Origin: DASPJL01 sp035628645
GTDB taxonomy: Bacteria > Bacteroidota > Bacteroidia > Cytophagales > Cyclobacteriaceae
DNA length: 64,000 nt
Direction of reading: 5' to 3'
Assembly (NCBI GenBank): GCA_035628645.1
Contig: DASPJL010000129.1
Location: 1-64,000 of the forward strand
Part shown: piece by piece, positions 1 through 8,356 of the stretch
Layout: the number at the start of each line of letters is the position of its first letter
Position numbering within the stretch: the first letter of the stretch is position 1
Translations under genes and position numbers: made by a program
Notes under the pieces: model-generated
Seen by the model: only the letters and a program-made list of their open reading frames with translations
What the model was told of the DNA's origin: nothing
Databases searched by the model: none

Positions 1-2
1 AT

Positions 3-230
3 GCAATGTTAATTCCTACTCAGGCAATTGTCCCTGTTCAAAATGGAAAGAAAATATTCGTTGTTGAAAATGGAAAAGCAAAAGAAGTGATGGTAGAAGC
101 TTCCACCAGAACCGATAAAGATATAATAATAACATCAGGAATAAATGCCGGCGATACTGTGATCACCACAGGGGTTATGACATTAAAACAAGGAACACCG
201 GTAAATGTAGTTATCCGCAATAATCAATAA
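3..230 (+). CDS. RND efflux periplasmic adaptor, C-terminal fragment (partial at left edge)
   Basis: Only the last 75 or so residues are in the window; the reading frame is open from base 3, so the start lies outside. The sequence has the pattern of the membrane-proximal domain of HlyD/AcrA-type membrane fusion proteins: a short LIPTQAIVP strand, a VQNGKKIFVVENGKA hairpin, then GINAGDTVITTG and a final basic strand. These adaptors link an inner-membrane RND pump to an outer-membrane TolC channel. The stop codon is followed after one base by the ATG of the permease, so the two are surely cotranscribed. The family call is from the fragment plus this neighbour; substrate cannot be told. Confidence 0.88.
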   Translation, partial: AMLIPTQAIVPVQNGKKIFVVENGKAKEVMVEASTRTDKDIIITSGINAGDTVITTGVMTLKQGTPVNVVIRNNQ

Positions 231-231
231 G

Positions 232-3200
232 ATGAGTTTATCCACCACAAGCATAAAAAGACCTGTATTCACCATTGTTATCAACCTTATTCTGATATTA
301 TTTGGTATTATAGGCTACACGTTTTTGGGTGTCAGGGAATTTCCTTCCATTGACCCGGCTACTATTTCAGTAAGGACAAGCTATTCAGGAGCCAATGCCG
401 ATATTATTGAATCGCAAATCACAGAACCCCTTGAAAAATCCATTAATGCCATTGATGGAATTAAAAACATTTCGTCGTCAAGTAACCAGGGTTCAAGCAA
501 TATTACAGTGGAATTTCAACTGGATAAAAATTTGGAGGAAGCCGCAAATGATGTCCGGGATAAAGTTTCACAGGCGATAAGAAGTCTTCCTCAGGATATT
601 GACGCCCCTCCTGTCGTTTCTAAAGCCGATGCAGATTCTCAACCTATCATCGTACTCACTTTAAGAAGCGATAAGCGAAGCACTCTTGAATTAAGTGATT
701 ATTCGGAAAATGTAGTTGCGCAACGGTTGCAAACATTGCCTGGTGTAAGTAGTGTAAGGGTTTGGGGTGAGAAAAGGTATGCCATGCGACTTTGGATTGA
801 CCCTATGAAACTGGCTTCTTATGGTTTAACCGTGAGTGATGTCCGTGACGCTTTAAACAGGCAGAATGTGGAGCTGCCTTCGGGAAAAGTAACAGGAGCG
901 AATACAGAACTCTCAGTTAGAACCATAGGAAATCTGAATACTGCTGAGCAGTTCAATGATTTAATTATTCGCACGGATGGCGCTAAAATTATAAGATTCA
1001 GTGATATCGGAAAAGCGGTATTAGGTCCTGAAAATCTTGAAACGAGGATGACGGAATCCGGGATTACCATGGTGGGACTTGCCATAGTACCGCAACCCGG
1101 AACTAATTATCTGGATGTTGCTGATGCTTTTTATCAACGTTTGGAACAATTAAGAAAGGATGTTCCCGAAGACATTCAACTGAATGTAGGATTTGACAAT
1201 ACATTGTTCATCAAAAAATCTGTAATGGAAGTTGGGGAAACCATTTTGATCGCTTTGATCCTGGTAATTCTCATTATTTATTTCTTTTTCCGGGATTGGA
1301 GTATCGCTTTCCGACCATTGATAGACATTCCTGTTTCTCTGATTACCACTTTCTTTATAATGTATTTGTTTGGGTTTTCGGTGAATGTATTAACGTTGCT
1401 GGCGATTGTATTGGCCACAGGTCTGGTGGTAGACGATGGTATCGTGGTTACGGAGAATATCTTTAAAAAGGTGGAGGAAGGAATGTCTCCTATCGAAGCA
1501 GCTATAAAAGGTTCCAATGAAATTTTCCTGGCAGTAATTTCTATTTCTATTACCTTGGCGGCAGTATTTCTTCCTGTTATATTTCTCCAGGGTTTTGTCG
1601 GGCAATTGTTTCGGGAGTTTGGAGTTGTTATAGCGTCCGCGGTTTTAATTTCGGCTTTTGTTTCTTTGACCCTCACTCCTATGCTCAATGCCTATTTGAT
1701 GAAGGCCGGGAAACAGGAAAAATCAAAATTCTATAATTTAACTGAACCTTATTTTCAAAAACTTAACCGCAGCTATGCGAGTTCTTTAACCAGTTTCATG
1801 AAAAGAAGATGGTTGAGTTTTCCTATTATTTTTACCTGCTTAGGCCTTATCGTTCTTTTCTATACCATACTACAAAAAGAAACGGCTCCGTATGACGACA
1901 GAAGTTACATAAGGGCGTCTATATCAGCGCCGGAAGGAGCTTCCTATGACTATATGGTTAGGTTTATGGATGAAATCACTCAGCTTGTAAACGATTCCAT
2001 TCCTGAAAAGAAGGTTAATTTAGTCATTACGTCGCCCGGATGGGGATCTGCATCCGTGAATAGCGGAATGATGGTACTTTCATTAGTTCAGCCCGATGAA
2101 AGAGAGCGATCTCAAAGGGAAATAGCCGATCATTTGCGACAAATGACACAAAAATATCCTGAAGCAAAAACACTGATTACTGAGCAACCTACTATTTCTG
2201 TAAACCGAAGAGGTGGATTACCAATTCAATATATTATTCAGGCACAGAATTTTGAAAAGCTGGAAGAGAAGATGCCTCAATTTATGGAAGAAGCTGCCAA
2301 TGACCCCACTTTTACAACTACGGATGTAAATTTGAAATTTAATAAACCTGAGATTAATGTTTCAATTAACCGGGACAAGGCGCAGAGTTTAGGTGTTTCT
2401 GTAATTGATGTTGCCCAGACACTTCAATTGTCTTTAAGTGGACAAAGATTTGCCTACTTTCTGATGAATGGAAGACAATATGAGGTAATCGGACAGTTTG
2501 ATATTAGTGACAGGGATGATCCACTCGACCTGACGTCCACTTATGTGAGAAGTAATACCGGTGAATTGGTGCAGCTTGACAACCTTGTTACCCTTGAAGA
2601 AAGAAGCAGTCCACCTCAATTGTATCATAACAACAGGTATTTGTCTGCAACTGTATCTGCAGGTCTGGCACCCGGCAAAAGTATAGGAGATGGAATTGAA
2701 GCAATGGACAGAATAGCCGAAAAAGTCCTTGATGATTCCTTTTCTACTGATTTGGGCGGAGAATCCAGGGATTTTAAAGAAAGTGGGTCCAACACGCTTT
2801 TTGCTTTCGGCCTGGCCCTATTATTAATCTATCTGATCCTTGCTGCGCAATTTGAAAGTTTTGTTGATCCTTTCATTATAATTCTTACTGTTCCAATGGC
2901 CGTTGCCGGCGCGCTTCTCTCTTTGTGGCTCTTCGGTCAGACATGGAATATTTTCAGTCAGATAGGCACGATTATGCTCATTGGACTGGTTACAAAAAAT
3001 GGTATTCTAATAGTAGAGTTTGCTAATCAGCTTAGAGAACAGGGTAAATCTAAAATGGAGGCAATAATTGAAGCGTCTGAAGCCAGGCTCAGGCCTATAT
3101 TAATGACGAGTTTGGCAATTGCTTTAGGAGCCCTGCCAATTGCTCTTGCCCTGGGAGCCGCTGCTACCAGTAGAATGGGTATGGGAATTGTAATTGTGGG

Positions 3201-3339
3201 AGGAACAATATTTTCGCTTATCCTTACTTTGTTCATTATTCCGGCTATATATTCTATGTGGTCAAGAGAGCGAAAACACAGACCAGAGTTTGAACATGCG
3301 GAGATCTATGAACAAAAAGAACTGGAGTATGCTGAGTAA
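232..3339 (+). CDS. RND multidrug efflux permease (AcrB/HAE1 type)
   Basis: This 1035-residue protein has the normal length and layout of a proton-driven HAE1 pump: one N-terminal membrane helix (about 12-30), a large periplasmic loop, a helix bundle (about 330-490), then the same pattern again with helices near 535-555 and 850-1010. The proton-relay aspartates sit at D401-D402 in GLVVDDGIVV, and the matching lysine is K922 in LVTKNGILIVEF, as in AcrB D407/D408/K940. It takes substrates from the periplasm or outer leaflet and passes them to an outer-membrane channel. It follows the adaptor directly; no TolC gene follows, so that channel is either upstream outside the window or shared (one is encoded at 35.9-37.3 kb). 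Substrate is not predictable. Confidence 0.95.
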   Translation: MSLSTTSIKRPVFTIVINLILILFGIIGYTFLGVREFPSIDPATISVRTSYSGANADIIESQITEPLEKSINAIDGIKNISSSSNQGSSNITVEFQLDKNLEEAANDVRDKVSQAIRSLPQDIDAPPVVSKADADSQPIIVLTLRSDKRSTLELSDYSENVVAQRLQTLPGVSSVRVWGEKRYAMRLWIDPMKLASYGLTVSDVRDALNRQNVELPSGKVTGANTELSVRTIGNLNTAEQFNDLIIRTDGAKIIRFSDIGKAVLGPENLETRMTESGITMVGLAIVPQPGTNYLDVADAFYQRLEQLRKDVPEDIQLNVGFDNTLFIKKSVMEVGETILIALILVILIIYFFFRDWSIAFRPLIDIPVSLITTFFIMYLFGFSVNVLTLLAIVLATGLVVDDGIVVTENIFKKVEEGMSPIEAAIKGSNEIFLAVISISITLAAVFLPVIFLQGFVGQLFREFGVVIASAVLISAFVSLTLTPMLNAYLMKAGKQEKSKFYNLTEPYFQKLNRSYASSLTSFMKRRWLSFPIIFTCLGLIVLFYTILQKETAPYDDRSYIRASISAPEGASYDYMVRFMDEITQLVNDSIPEKKVNLVITSPGWGSASVNSGMMVLSLVQPDERERSQREIADHLRQMTQKYPEAKTLITEQPTISVNRRGGLPIQYIIQAQNFEKLEEKMPQFMEEAANDPTFTTTDVNLKFNKPEINVSINRDKAQSLGVSVIDVAQTLQLSLSGQRFAYFLMNGRQYEVIGQFDISDRDDPLDLTSTYVRSNTGELVQLDNLVTLEERSSPPQLYHNNRYLSATVSAGLAPGKSIGDGIEAMDRIAEKVLDDSFSTDLGGESRDFKESGSNTLFAFGLALLLIYLILAAQFESFVDPFIIILTVPMAVAGALLSLWLFGQTWNIFSQIGTIMLIGLVTKNGILIVEFANQLREQGKSKMEAIIEASEARLRPILMTSLAIALGALPIALALGAAATSRMGMGIVIVGGTIFSLILTLFIIPAIYSMWSRERKHRPEFEHAEIYEQKELEYAE

Positions 3340-3341
3340 AG

Positions 3342-3373
3342 GTGAATGAATGGATGAGTGAATGAGTGAATAC
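3342..3373 (+). repeat. Degenerate 8-bp tandem repeat after RND gene
   Basis: Four consecutive 8-bp units read GTGAATGA, ATGGATGA, GTGAATGA and GTGAATAC. They begin three bases after the permease stop codon. The units are near-identical and the period is exact. No function is known to me; this is a low-complexity slippage-prone tract. Confidence 0.7.
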
Positions 3374-3401
3374 ATGATTAGGAAGTTCCTTAAAAGCCGC
3401 A

Positions 3402-3432
3402 AATCGTCCTGCTGAATTTATTTCAGCATCTT
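3402..3432. repeat. Dispersed palindromic element, copy 1
   Basis: A 31-base element containing the inverted repeat TGCTGA / TCAGCA with a 7-base AT loop. Its reverse complement matches 34688-34718 at 28 of 31 positions, including the flanks AAGATGCTGAAA and GACGATT. I recall similar TGCTGAA...TTCAGCA elements between genes in many Bacteroidota genomes, but that is memory, not a search. Here it lies downstream of the RND permease; the second copy lies downstream of another RND-system gene. Confidence 0.7.
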
Positions 3433-3632
3433 ATTTTAGCTGATATAAATAAGAAAAAATTGAATGAATATAGACTGATTGGAATTGTAAACTTTATTCA
3501 GGTTTAATGTTTAACCTAGGACAATACAATGAGATCAATAAATTATAATCTCGTCATCCTTAAATCCAATTAGTCCTAATTCAGACCATTTCTTGAATTA
3601 TTTTTTCAAATTAATGCTTTAATTTCCCCTTG

Positions 3633-3667
3633 AAAAATAGTCAGTGTCAGTAACACTGACTATTTTT
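3633..3667. promoter_or_regulatory. Perfect 15-bp inverted repeat upstream of small gene
   Basis: The arms 3633-3647 and 3653-3667 are perfect reverse complements around a 5-base loop. The core reads AGTCAGTGT-CAGTA-ACACTGACT. It ends 16 bases before the ATG of the 68-aa gene. With A-tract and T-tract flanks it could be a bidirectional terminator, or, from its position, an operator or leader hairpin for the small gene. Confidence 0.65.
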
Positions 3668-3683
3668 AAGAAAAGATAAAAAA

Positions 3684-3890
3684 ATGAATGACGACCTAAA
3701 ACAGCTAATTAAAGTATTTGCCAGAAAATGGATGGACGGTAAAATGCAAAATCAATCTTTTCAACACTCTTTAATCGATTATCTCGGGCTTGGTGAATCG
3801 GCGCAGGATGAAGAGTTAGTAAGAACTTGTACGGATTATGCTTCTGTTATACTTACGGTCGAGTGTTTGTTAATGGAAGATACTGTTTAA
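3684..3890 (+). CDS. Small hypothetical protein (68 aa)
   Basis: I do not recognise a family. The 68-residue product is predicted largely helical and mildly acidic, with no signal peptide and no membrane segment, so it should be cytoplasmic. It has a clean ATG start, preceded by an A-rich tract and a strong palindrome at 3633-3667. Its stop codon overlaps the stop codon of the convergent 62-aa gene inside a TTTAAA palindrome (3886-3891). The codon use looks coding. It could be one partner of a small-gene pair, but nothing in the sequence assigns a role. Confidence 0.6.
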   Translation: MNDDLKQLIKVFARKWMDGKMQNQSFQHSLIDYLGLGESAQDEELVRTCTDYASVILTVECLLMEDTV

Positions 3891-4075
3891 ATACTTTCAG
3901 AACCGAGCTCAATTAATGTCAATCGGAGTTCTTTAATTCTTCTGAATCTCACCTTACCCCTTTTCATCCACTTTGCAACCAAACTTGTGGAGATCTTTTT
4001 ATTTAACTTTTTTGACATTATTCTGGAATATTCCGCGGGAATAACCTCTTTTGAGGTATCTATACTTACCATCAT
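3887..4075 (-). CDS. Small basic protein, possible DNA-binding (62 aa)
   Basis: The product is short and basic. The part around ISTSLVAKWMKRGKVRFRRI (residues 28-47) looks like a helix, a turn, then a second helix ending in a basic strand. That is reminiscent of small excisionase-like or winged-helix proteins, but the match is by eye only. There is no signal peptide. The gene converges on the 68-aa gene and shares its stop-codon palindrome. Two adjacent methionines begin the frame, so the start may be one codon later. It might regulate neighbours; this is inference. Confidence 0.55.
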   Translation of the reverse strand: MMVSIDTSKEVIPAEYSRIMSKKLNKKISTSLVAKWMKRGKVRFRRIKELRLTLIELGSESI

Positions 4076-4187
4076 ATAAGCGACAATTTTTATGAAATCG
4101 TTTTATTCAATCATTGATTCTGAGCGGCACTTCGGTTAAAACCAGAATATGTGACTAAAAAAATAAGTACTGCACAGGAAAATTCTT

Positions 4188-4460
4188 TTACTTTCTTTTG
4201 AGGGTATGGAAATAATCCAACAGATTCACAAAAGGCTTAATTGTATCTTCAAGGTCTTTTCCCAGCAAATACTCAATATCCTGTTTCTCAATATCCTCAG
4301 AATTTAAATATTGCCTTAACACCAATAAATACTTTTCAAGCACCTCTTTAAGTATTTCGGGAGGTAATTTATTTTCTTCTAAATAATCTACCAATAGAAG
4401 AAGCATATTCCTGTTTAAGATGTTTTGCAAGGTTTTTTTGTTAGATTTATGGTTTAACAA
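4188..4460 (-). CDS. Small helical hypothetical protein (90 aa)
   Basis: No family is recognised. The 90 residues are rich in Leu, Lys, Glu and Asn and are predicted to form three or four amphipathic helices; there is no signal peptide or membrane segment. The chain ends in a basic LKRK tail. The gene stands alone on the minus strand, about 70 bases from the divergent XRE regulator, so the two may share a control region (4461-4529). Its base composition is very AT-rich, like the rest of this accessory-looking stretch. Confidence 0.55.
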   Translation of the reverse strand: MLNHKSNKKTLQNILNRNMLLLLVDYLEENKLPPEILKEVLEKYLLVLRQYLNSEDIEKQDIEYLLGKDLEDTIKPFVNLLDYFHTLKRK

Positions 4461-4529
4461 ATAAATGCTTTAGTAAAGTATTTAAACTGGAAAAAAGCAA
4501 AATAGTTTATAAAATTAACATTTGTCAAT

Positions 4530-5033
4530 TTGGTAAACAAACCTTCGTTAGAAAATTTTGTCGAAAATATCCGGCTGGGGGAAAAAATTGCATTTTTTCG
4601 AAAGCAAAGTGGTATCTCTCAGGATGTATTGGCACAACGAATCGGGAAAACCCGAAGTACGGTTGCTGCTTATGAAAATAATATTGCAGACATTACGATC
4701 TCCATCCTTCGTGATATTGCCAAGGCGCTAGGCATACATATTTATGATTTCGTCCATGACCTGGATGTACCCGGCGATTCAATTAATCCTACCGGTACCA
4801 CCTATGTGCAGGAGCTGGAGAGCCAGATAAAACAGCTCCGGGAAGATGTTGGTGCCATTAAGAAAGAATTAGCGGATAAGAACCAGGAGCTAAACGATAA
4901 GAATAAAATAATTGCCCTGTATGAAAAAAGGGAAGGCGACATTGAAAAAAAAGAAGCTCAGATAGAATCCAAGCTTCAGCAAATGGAAAATCTTTATAAC
5001 CTGCTTACAAAAAAGCCTTCTTCTCCGACCTGA
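4530..5033 (+). CDS. XRE-family regulator with C-terminal coiled coil
   Basis: Residues 16-75 form a Cro/cI-type helix-turn-helix: LGEKIAFFRKQSGIS, then QDVLAQRIGKTRSTVAAYEN, then the LRDIAKALGIHIYDFVHD helix. A long heptad-rich coiled coil follows (about 92-160) and probably mediates dimer or partner contact. The usual XRE start ATG is missing; the frame opens at TTG (4530), which is the only good candidate near the domain, so the start is uncertain. The 3' end overlaps the end of the convergent TPR gene by 29 bp, so the two transcripts would be antisense there. It likely binds DNA as a dimer; the target is unknown. Confidence 0.88.
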   Translation: MVNKPSLENFVENIRLGEKIAFFRKQSGISQDVLAQRIGKTRSTVAAYENNIADITISILRDIAKALGIHIYDFVHDLDVPGDSINPTGTTYVQELESQIKQLREDVGAIKKELADKNQELNDKNKIIALYEKREGDIEKKEAQIESKLQQMENLYNLLTKKPSSPT

Positions 5034-6372
5034 GCGCTTTAATATCTTCCAGACACTTCCCGATCTCAGCAACCCCCTCTTCCACAAATACAAGTCTCTT
5101 CTCCTTCTGCATTAATCTTCTTCTAACCAGATAAATACCTCCTGCACCGATTATAAAAAGAAGAACAAGTATAATTATAAGAAAGCGATTTTGTTCACTT
5201 CTGAGCGCCAGGTTTTCCTGCATCAATTCATAATTTTCTTTTTCAGCCAAACGTGCCTCAAGCCCTTCCACTTCATACTTCATTTTTACGGTGGACTCAA
5301 TATCTACTTTGGCTAAAGCGCTAAGGCTGTCCTTAAGATTATTAGTGATTTTAGAGTAGTAGTAGGCTTTTTCTAAGTTGCCATTCTTTTCAAAGTAACT
5401 TCTGATTGAATCGCCCACTTGTGCCAAATCATATAAATCTGAATTTCCATTTCTAGCCAAATTATAAAAATAATTAGCTTGTTCGATGTTTTTTAATTTA
5501 AGATTTACATATACTAATTGTAGGCAGGCATAATCTTTAAGTGGAGTATTGAATTCTAAAGATTTATTTAAAAAATATAACGATTTAGGATATTCACCTT
5601 TTGAATAAAAGGCACCACCAATATTTATAAATGATCTTGCTATTTCTAATGTATCATTAAATTGGATGCTCAATATTTGAAATTTTTCAAAATAGGTCAT
5701 TGCTGAATCGTATTTTTTAATCTTCCAAAAAGCTTTACCTAAATTATTATATTCCATTCCTATCTGACTATATTGTCTTTTATCTTTTCTAATTTCTATT
5801 ACTTTCTTTAAATAATTAATCTGCCTTTTATGGTCGTTTAAAAGGCCATAGGAATTACTATAATTGATATAACAATTTAGAAGAACATCCTCATTAGGTT
5901 GCTTTTTTAAATTTATTAAACAAAGTTTATTATATCGTATGGCTTCATTATAATTTTTAAGAAGATTATAGATTATAGCAATATTTTGATATGTTTTGGC
6001 TAATAATAAATAATTTGAAGTATTATCTAAATATCTAATTGCAGATAAATAATTTTCTAAAGCTTTTATATTGTTATTGTAATAATAATAGGCATATCCC
6101 AAATTTCTATAAGAAGAAATAATACCTTCACTATAATTCTCCCATTTTGCAATATTTAAACATTCACTTGCAGCTTTTATAGCTTGTTCATAATTACCAT
6201 TCTCTTTGTATACCTTGATTAACTCAGTCAATAAATTAATTTTCTTAATGTTATCAGTTGTAACTTTAATTACATTTATTAAGCTATCTTGTTTATTACA
6301 ATATCCATGAGTACTTAAAAAGATAGATACAATTAATAATATTCCCCAACATTTAATTGAAAAAAATTTCAT
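5005..6372 (-). CDS. Membrane-anchored TPR protein with short cytoplasmic tail
   Basis: A 455-residue protein with an N-terminal signal peptide (hydrophobic core about 8-22), at least eight tetratricopeptide repeats (about 40-350), a coiled segment (about 355-395), one membrane helix (397-416, FLIIILVLLFIIGAGGIYLV) and a basic 39-residue tail. The repeats should be periplasmic. Bacteroidota often have the same architecture with a histidine kinase or LuxR-type domain after the helix; here no output domain is present. It is encoded between a 65-aa lipoprotein-like gene upstream and an overlapping convergent XRE gene. The middle of the gene is clearly more AT-rich than its neighbours, hinting at transfer. 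A sensor or scaffold role is inference. Confidence 0.85.
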   Translation of the reverse strand: MKFFSIKCWGILLIVSIFLSTHGYCNKQDSLINVIKVTTDNIKKINLLTELIKVYKENGNYEQAIKAASECLNIAKWENYSEGIISSYRNLGYAYYYYNNNIKALENYLSAIRYLDNTSNYLLLAKTYQNIAIIYNLLKNYNEAIRYNKLCLINLKKQPNEDVLLNCYINYSNSYGLLNDHKRQINYLKKVIEIRKDKRQYSQIGMEYNNLGKAFWKIKKYDSAMTYFEKFQILSIQFNDTLEIARSFINIGGAFYSKGEYPKSLYFLNKSLEFNTPLKDYACLQLVYVNLKLKNIEQANYFYNLARNGNSDLYDLAQVGDSIRSYFEKNGNLEKAYYYSKITNNLKDSLSALAKVDIESTVKMKYEVEGLEARLAEKENYELMQENLALRSEQNRFLIIILVLLFIIGAGGIYLVRRRLMQKEKRLVFVEEGVAEIGKCLEDIKALRSEKKAFL

Positions 6373-6427
6373 ATCTGATTACAGTTAAGAATCAAATATA
6401 ATTAAATTATATAAATATTAAATACAA

Positions 6428-6465
6428 ATTATAGGAGAACAAGTATTATACTTGTTTCCTATAAT
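6428..6465. other. Large intercistronic hairpin
   Basis: The left arm at 6428-6445 and the right arm at 6449-6465 pair over 17 bp with a single bulged G and a TTA loop. It lies between the 65-aa gene (stop at 6477) and the start of the TPR gene (6372). No T-run follows the stem on the minus strand, so it is not a standard intrinsic terminator. It may be an RNA processing or attenuation structure, or a palindromic operator. Confidence 0.65.
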
Positions 6466-6476
6466 CAATTCACATA

Positions 6477-6674
6477 TTAATCATTTACAGGCTGTTTTGG
6501 TGATGATGGCTCACCTGGATCTGTATTAAGCGTCCCACTCTTTTTTATAACATCTGGTGCTACGGCTTCCTCCTGACTACATGCAAAATTCAAACTGAAG
6601 AAGGAAACAAATAATAAGATCCTCAGACCTTTAGATAATGAATTTTTTAATTGATTTTTCATATGTTTTTTCAT
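6477..6674 (-). CDS. Small lipoprotein-like secreted peptide (65 aa)
   Basis: The 65 residues are a basic start, a hydrophobic stretch (LRILLFVSFFSLNFA, about 18-32), a cysteine at 33 and a short polar tail rich in Pro, Ser, Asp and Glu. This looks like a lipoprotein signal, although the positions before the cysteine (LNFAC) are not an ideal lipobox. The mature peptide would be only about 33 residues. The start could also be the second Met, four codons later. It lies 104 bases upstream of the TPR gene on the same strand. A role as a signal peptide sensed by the TPR protein is possible but unproven. Confidence 0.6.
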   Translation of the reverse strand: MKKHMKNQLKNSLSKGLRILLFVSFFSLNFACSQEEAVAPDVIKKSGTLNTDPGEPSSPKQPVND

Positions 6675-7191
6675 TTTTATGGTTTAAATAAAATTAACAA
6701 TTCTTGGAATAAAACAATATTTAATTAAATAAATACCTTTTTTACGAGGTAATTTATCATACTGTTATTTGAAATAGCCTATTTTATAAAGTGGTTAATA
6801 GTTTTAAAAAGGAAGAATTTTATGATTCCCCACTTTATCATTAGTTTCTGATAAGTCAGGATGGGTGGTTATTAGAGGTTGTATTTGTGGTTTATAATTC
6901 ATGTAATCCGCAACAAAAGAAAACTAATGTACTTTCTTCATAATTATTACTTTACCCCGATATATGGAACGTGTTAATTATGTGAAGGTTAAGCGAAGGG
7001 CCGGTTTAATAACGTTCAGCAGATGTGATATGGGAAGGCTCATTGGTGATTCACGAATTGATTGTCCCCTACCCTCTCGTTTGCTGAGTAATTTTTGAGG
7101 GTCTAAAAGATGAGTTTATTGTGATAAAAAAGGCGAAGAAGAAATTGTCTTTTCTCATTCGCCTTTTTCTTTGAGGAGAGAGTAATCGTTT
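6675..7191. other. 517-bp gene-free spacer
   Basis: AT-rich to about 6990, then more mixed. It holds a 9-bp inverted repeat (6786-6794 with 6830-6838, loop 35 bases) and the terminator at 7127-7168. I see no credible reading frame. Confidence 0.5.
7127..7168 (-). terminator. Intrinsic terminator after gyrA-TPR unit
   Basis: The 11-bp arms 7127-7137 and 7158-7168 (AAAAAGGCGAA with its complement) flank a 20-base loop. Read on the minus strand the stem ends in a T-run, 24 bases after the TPR stop codon. Confidence 0.8.
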
Positions 7192-8334
7192 TTATTCTCC
7201 CTGGTGTGCTTCTAAAACTTTCTTCATTCTATCCGCGTCAGCAGTTCTGTTCAACCTTGAATAAATGGTTTGTAAGGTTTCCACTACCGCCATATCTTCC
7301 GGATTTATGCTGTAGGCTTTTTCAAAGTAAGGAAGCGATGTTTTTAACAAAGCAACGCCTTCAGCTTCTCTTTTCTTTCCAGTTTTTTGATAGGTGCTTA
7401 AGTCCATGGCATTAACTTCTTTCAGGATATCAGCCGCCTTATTGTAATGTACCACACCCAAATTAAAATGTGCTTCAAAATACTCAGGATTTAATTCGAT
7501 GGCCTTTTCATAATTTTGAATTGCTTTCTCAGTCTCCTTAGTTTGATCGTACATAAACCCAAGGTTATAATAATAATTGGCGTTATTTGGCTCTCTTTCA
7601 ATGGCTTCTTCCAGGCTCTTCCTGGCTTCATCCAGTCTGTTTGTTGAAATAAGAATATTCAGCTCTTCCTGGGCATAAGATTTTTCCTGAGGGAATAATT
7701 TCCTTGCTTCTCTTATGATCTTCAAAGCTTCATCTTCGTTCTTATCAACATTTCTGGCAATGTATATTAAATTGCTATAGATGTCTTGTTTTTGATATCC
7801 GAGATCTATCAGTTTATGGTAGGCTTCTTTTGCAGTATTGTAATCTTCCGCCTGCTGCGCTGCTACTCCCAGGTAAAGCAAAGCCGTAGTATCTGATGGT
7901 ATCATTTCTGACGCAGCTTTAAAATATTTTGCCGCTTCTTTGAAATCAGAATCTTTGTAAGCGATTGCCCCTACATTCAAAGAATTACTATAAAAGGCCT
8001 GGATTGTAGAGTCGATTTTAACCTTTTTGTCCTTTTTATTTTCTAACTCATTGGCCTTATTAAAAGATGCAATAGCCACTGCTCCTGGATTTTCTGCCAG
8101 GGTTTTGTATTGGCCTGAATCTAAAAATATTGCCTGGTATATTCTACCTCTCATAAGGTGGGTTTTACTTTTATCCCTGGTCTTTTCATGTTCAGCAGCC
8201 AAGTCTATATGTTCTTTAGCCTTATCCAGAATATTTTTTTTGAAATTCATTTCTGCTTTCATTATTTCTGAATTTTGAGCAAAAGCTCCAGACCCTATCA
8301 TGGAAAGGATCACGACGAAGAGAATTTTTTTCAT
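7192..8334 (-). CDS. Periplasmic tetratricopeptide-repeat protein downstream of gyrA
   Basis: The 380-residue product starts with a clear Sec signal peptide ending near AFAQ (residue 20). The rest is TPR units, the clearest being about 150-182 (LLYLGVAAQQAEDYNTAKEA) and 252-300 (YYYNLGFMYDQTKETEKAI, then FNLGVVHY). TPR domains are protein-protein scaffolds; no catalytic motif is seen. It begins 22 bases after the gyrA stop on the same strand and ends at a strong terminator, so gyrA and this gene form a transcription unit, an arrangement I believe is common in Bacteroidota. The exact partner is unknown. Confidence 0.88.
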   Translation of the reverse strand: MKKILFVVILSMIGSGAFAQNSEIMKAEMNFKKNILDKAKEHIDLAAEHEKTRDKSKTHLMRGRIYQAIFLDSGQYKTLAENPGAVAIASFNKANELENKKDKKVKIDSTIQAFYSNSLNVGAIAYKDSDFKEAAKYFKAASEMIPSDTTALLYLGVAAQQAEDYNTAKEAYHKLIDLGYQKQDIYSNLIYIARNVDKNEDEALKIIREARKLFPQEKSYAQEELNILISTNRLDEARKSLEEAIEREPNNANYYYNLGFMYDQTKETEKAIQNYEKAIELNPEYFEAHFNLGVVHYNKAADILKEVNAMDLSTYQKTGKKREAEGVALLKTSLPYFEKAYSINPEDMAVVETLQTIYSRLNRTADADRMKKVLEAHQGE

Positions 8335-8356
8335 GCTGTATTAGGTTTTTTAGTTT

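Larger units (their letters stand above)
3374..3683. other. Gene-free spacer between RND permease and small-gene region
   Basis: Apart from the palindromic element at 3402-3432 and the inverted repeat at 3633-3667, this stretch is AT-rich with no reading frame that I would defend. Confidence 0.5.

Noticed and set aside
1278..1688. 136-codon minus-strand frame inside the RND gene
   Set aside because: It is a shadow of the permease on the other strand.
3602..3683. Riboswitch or T-box leader for the 68-aa gene
   Set aside because: Only one simple hairpin is present, without conserved riboswitch elements.
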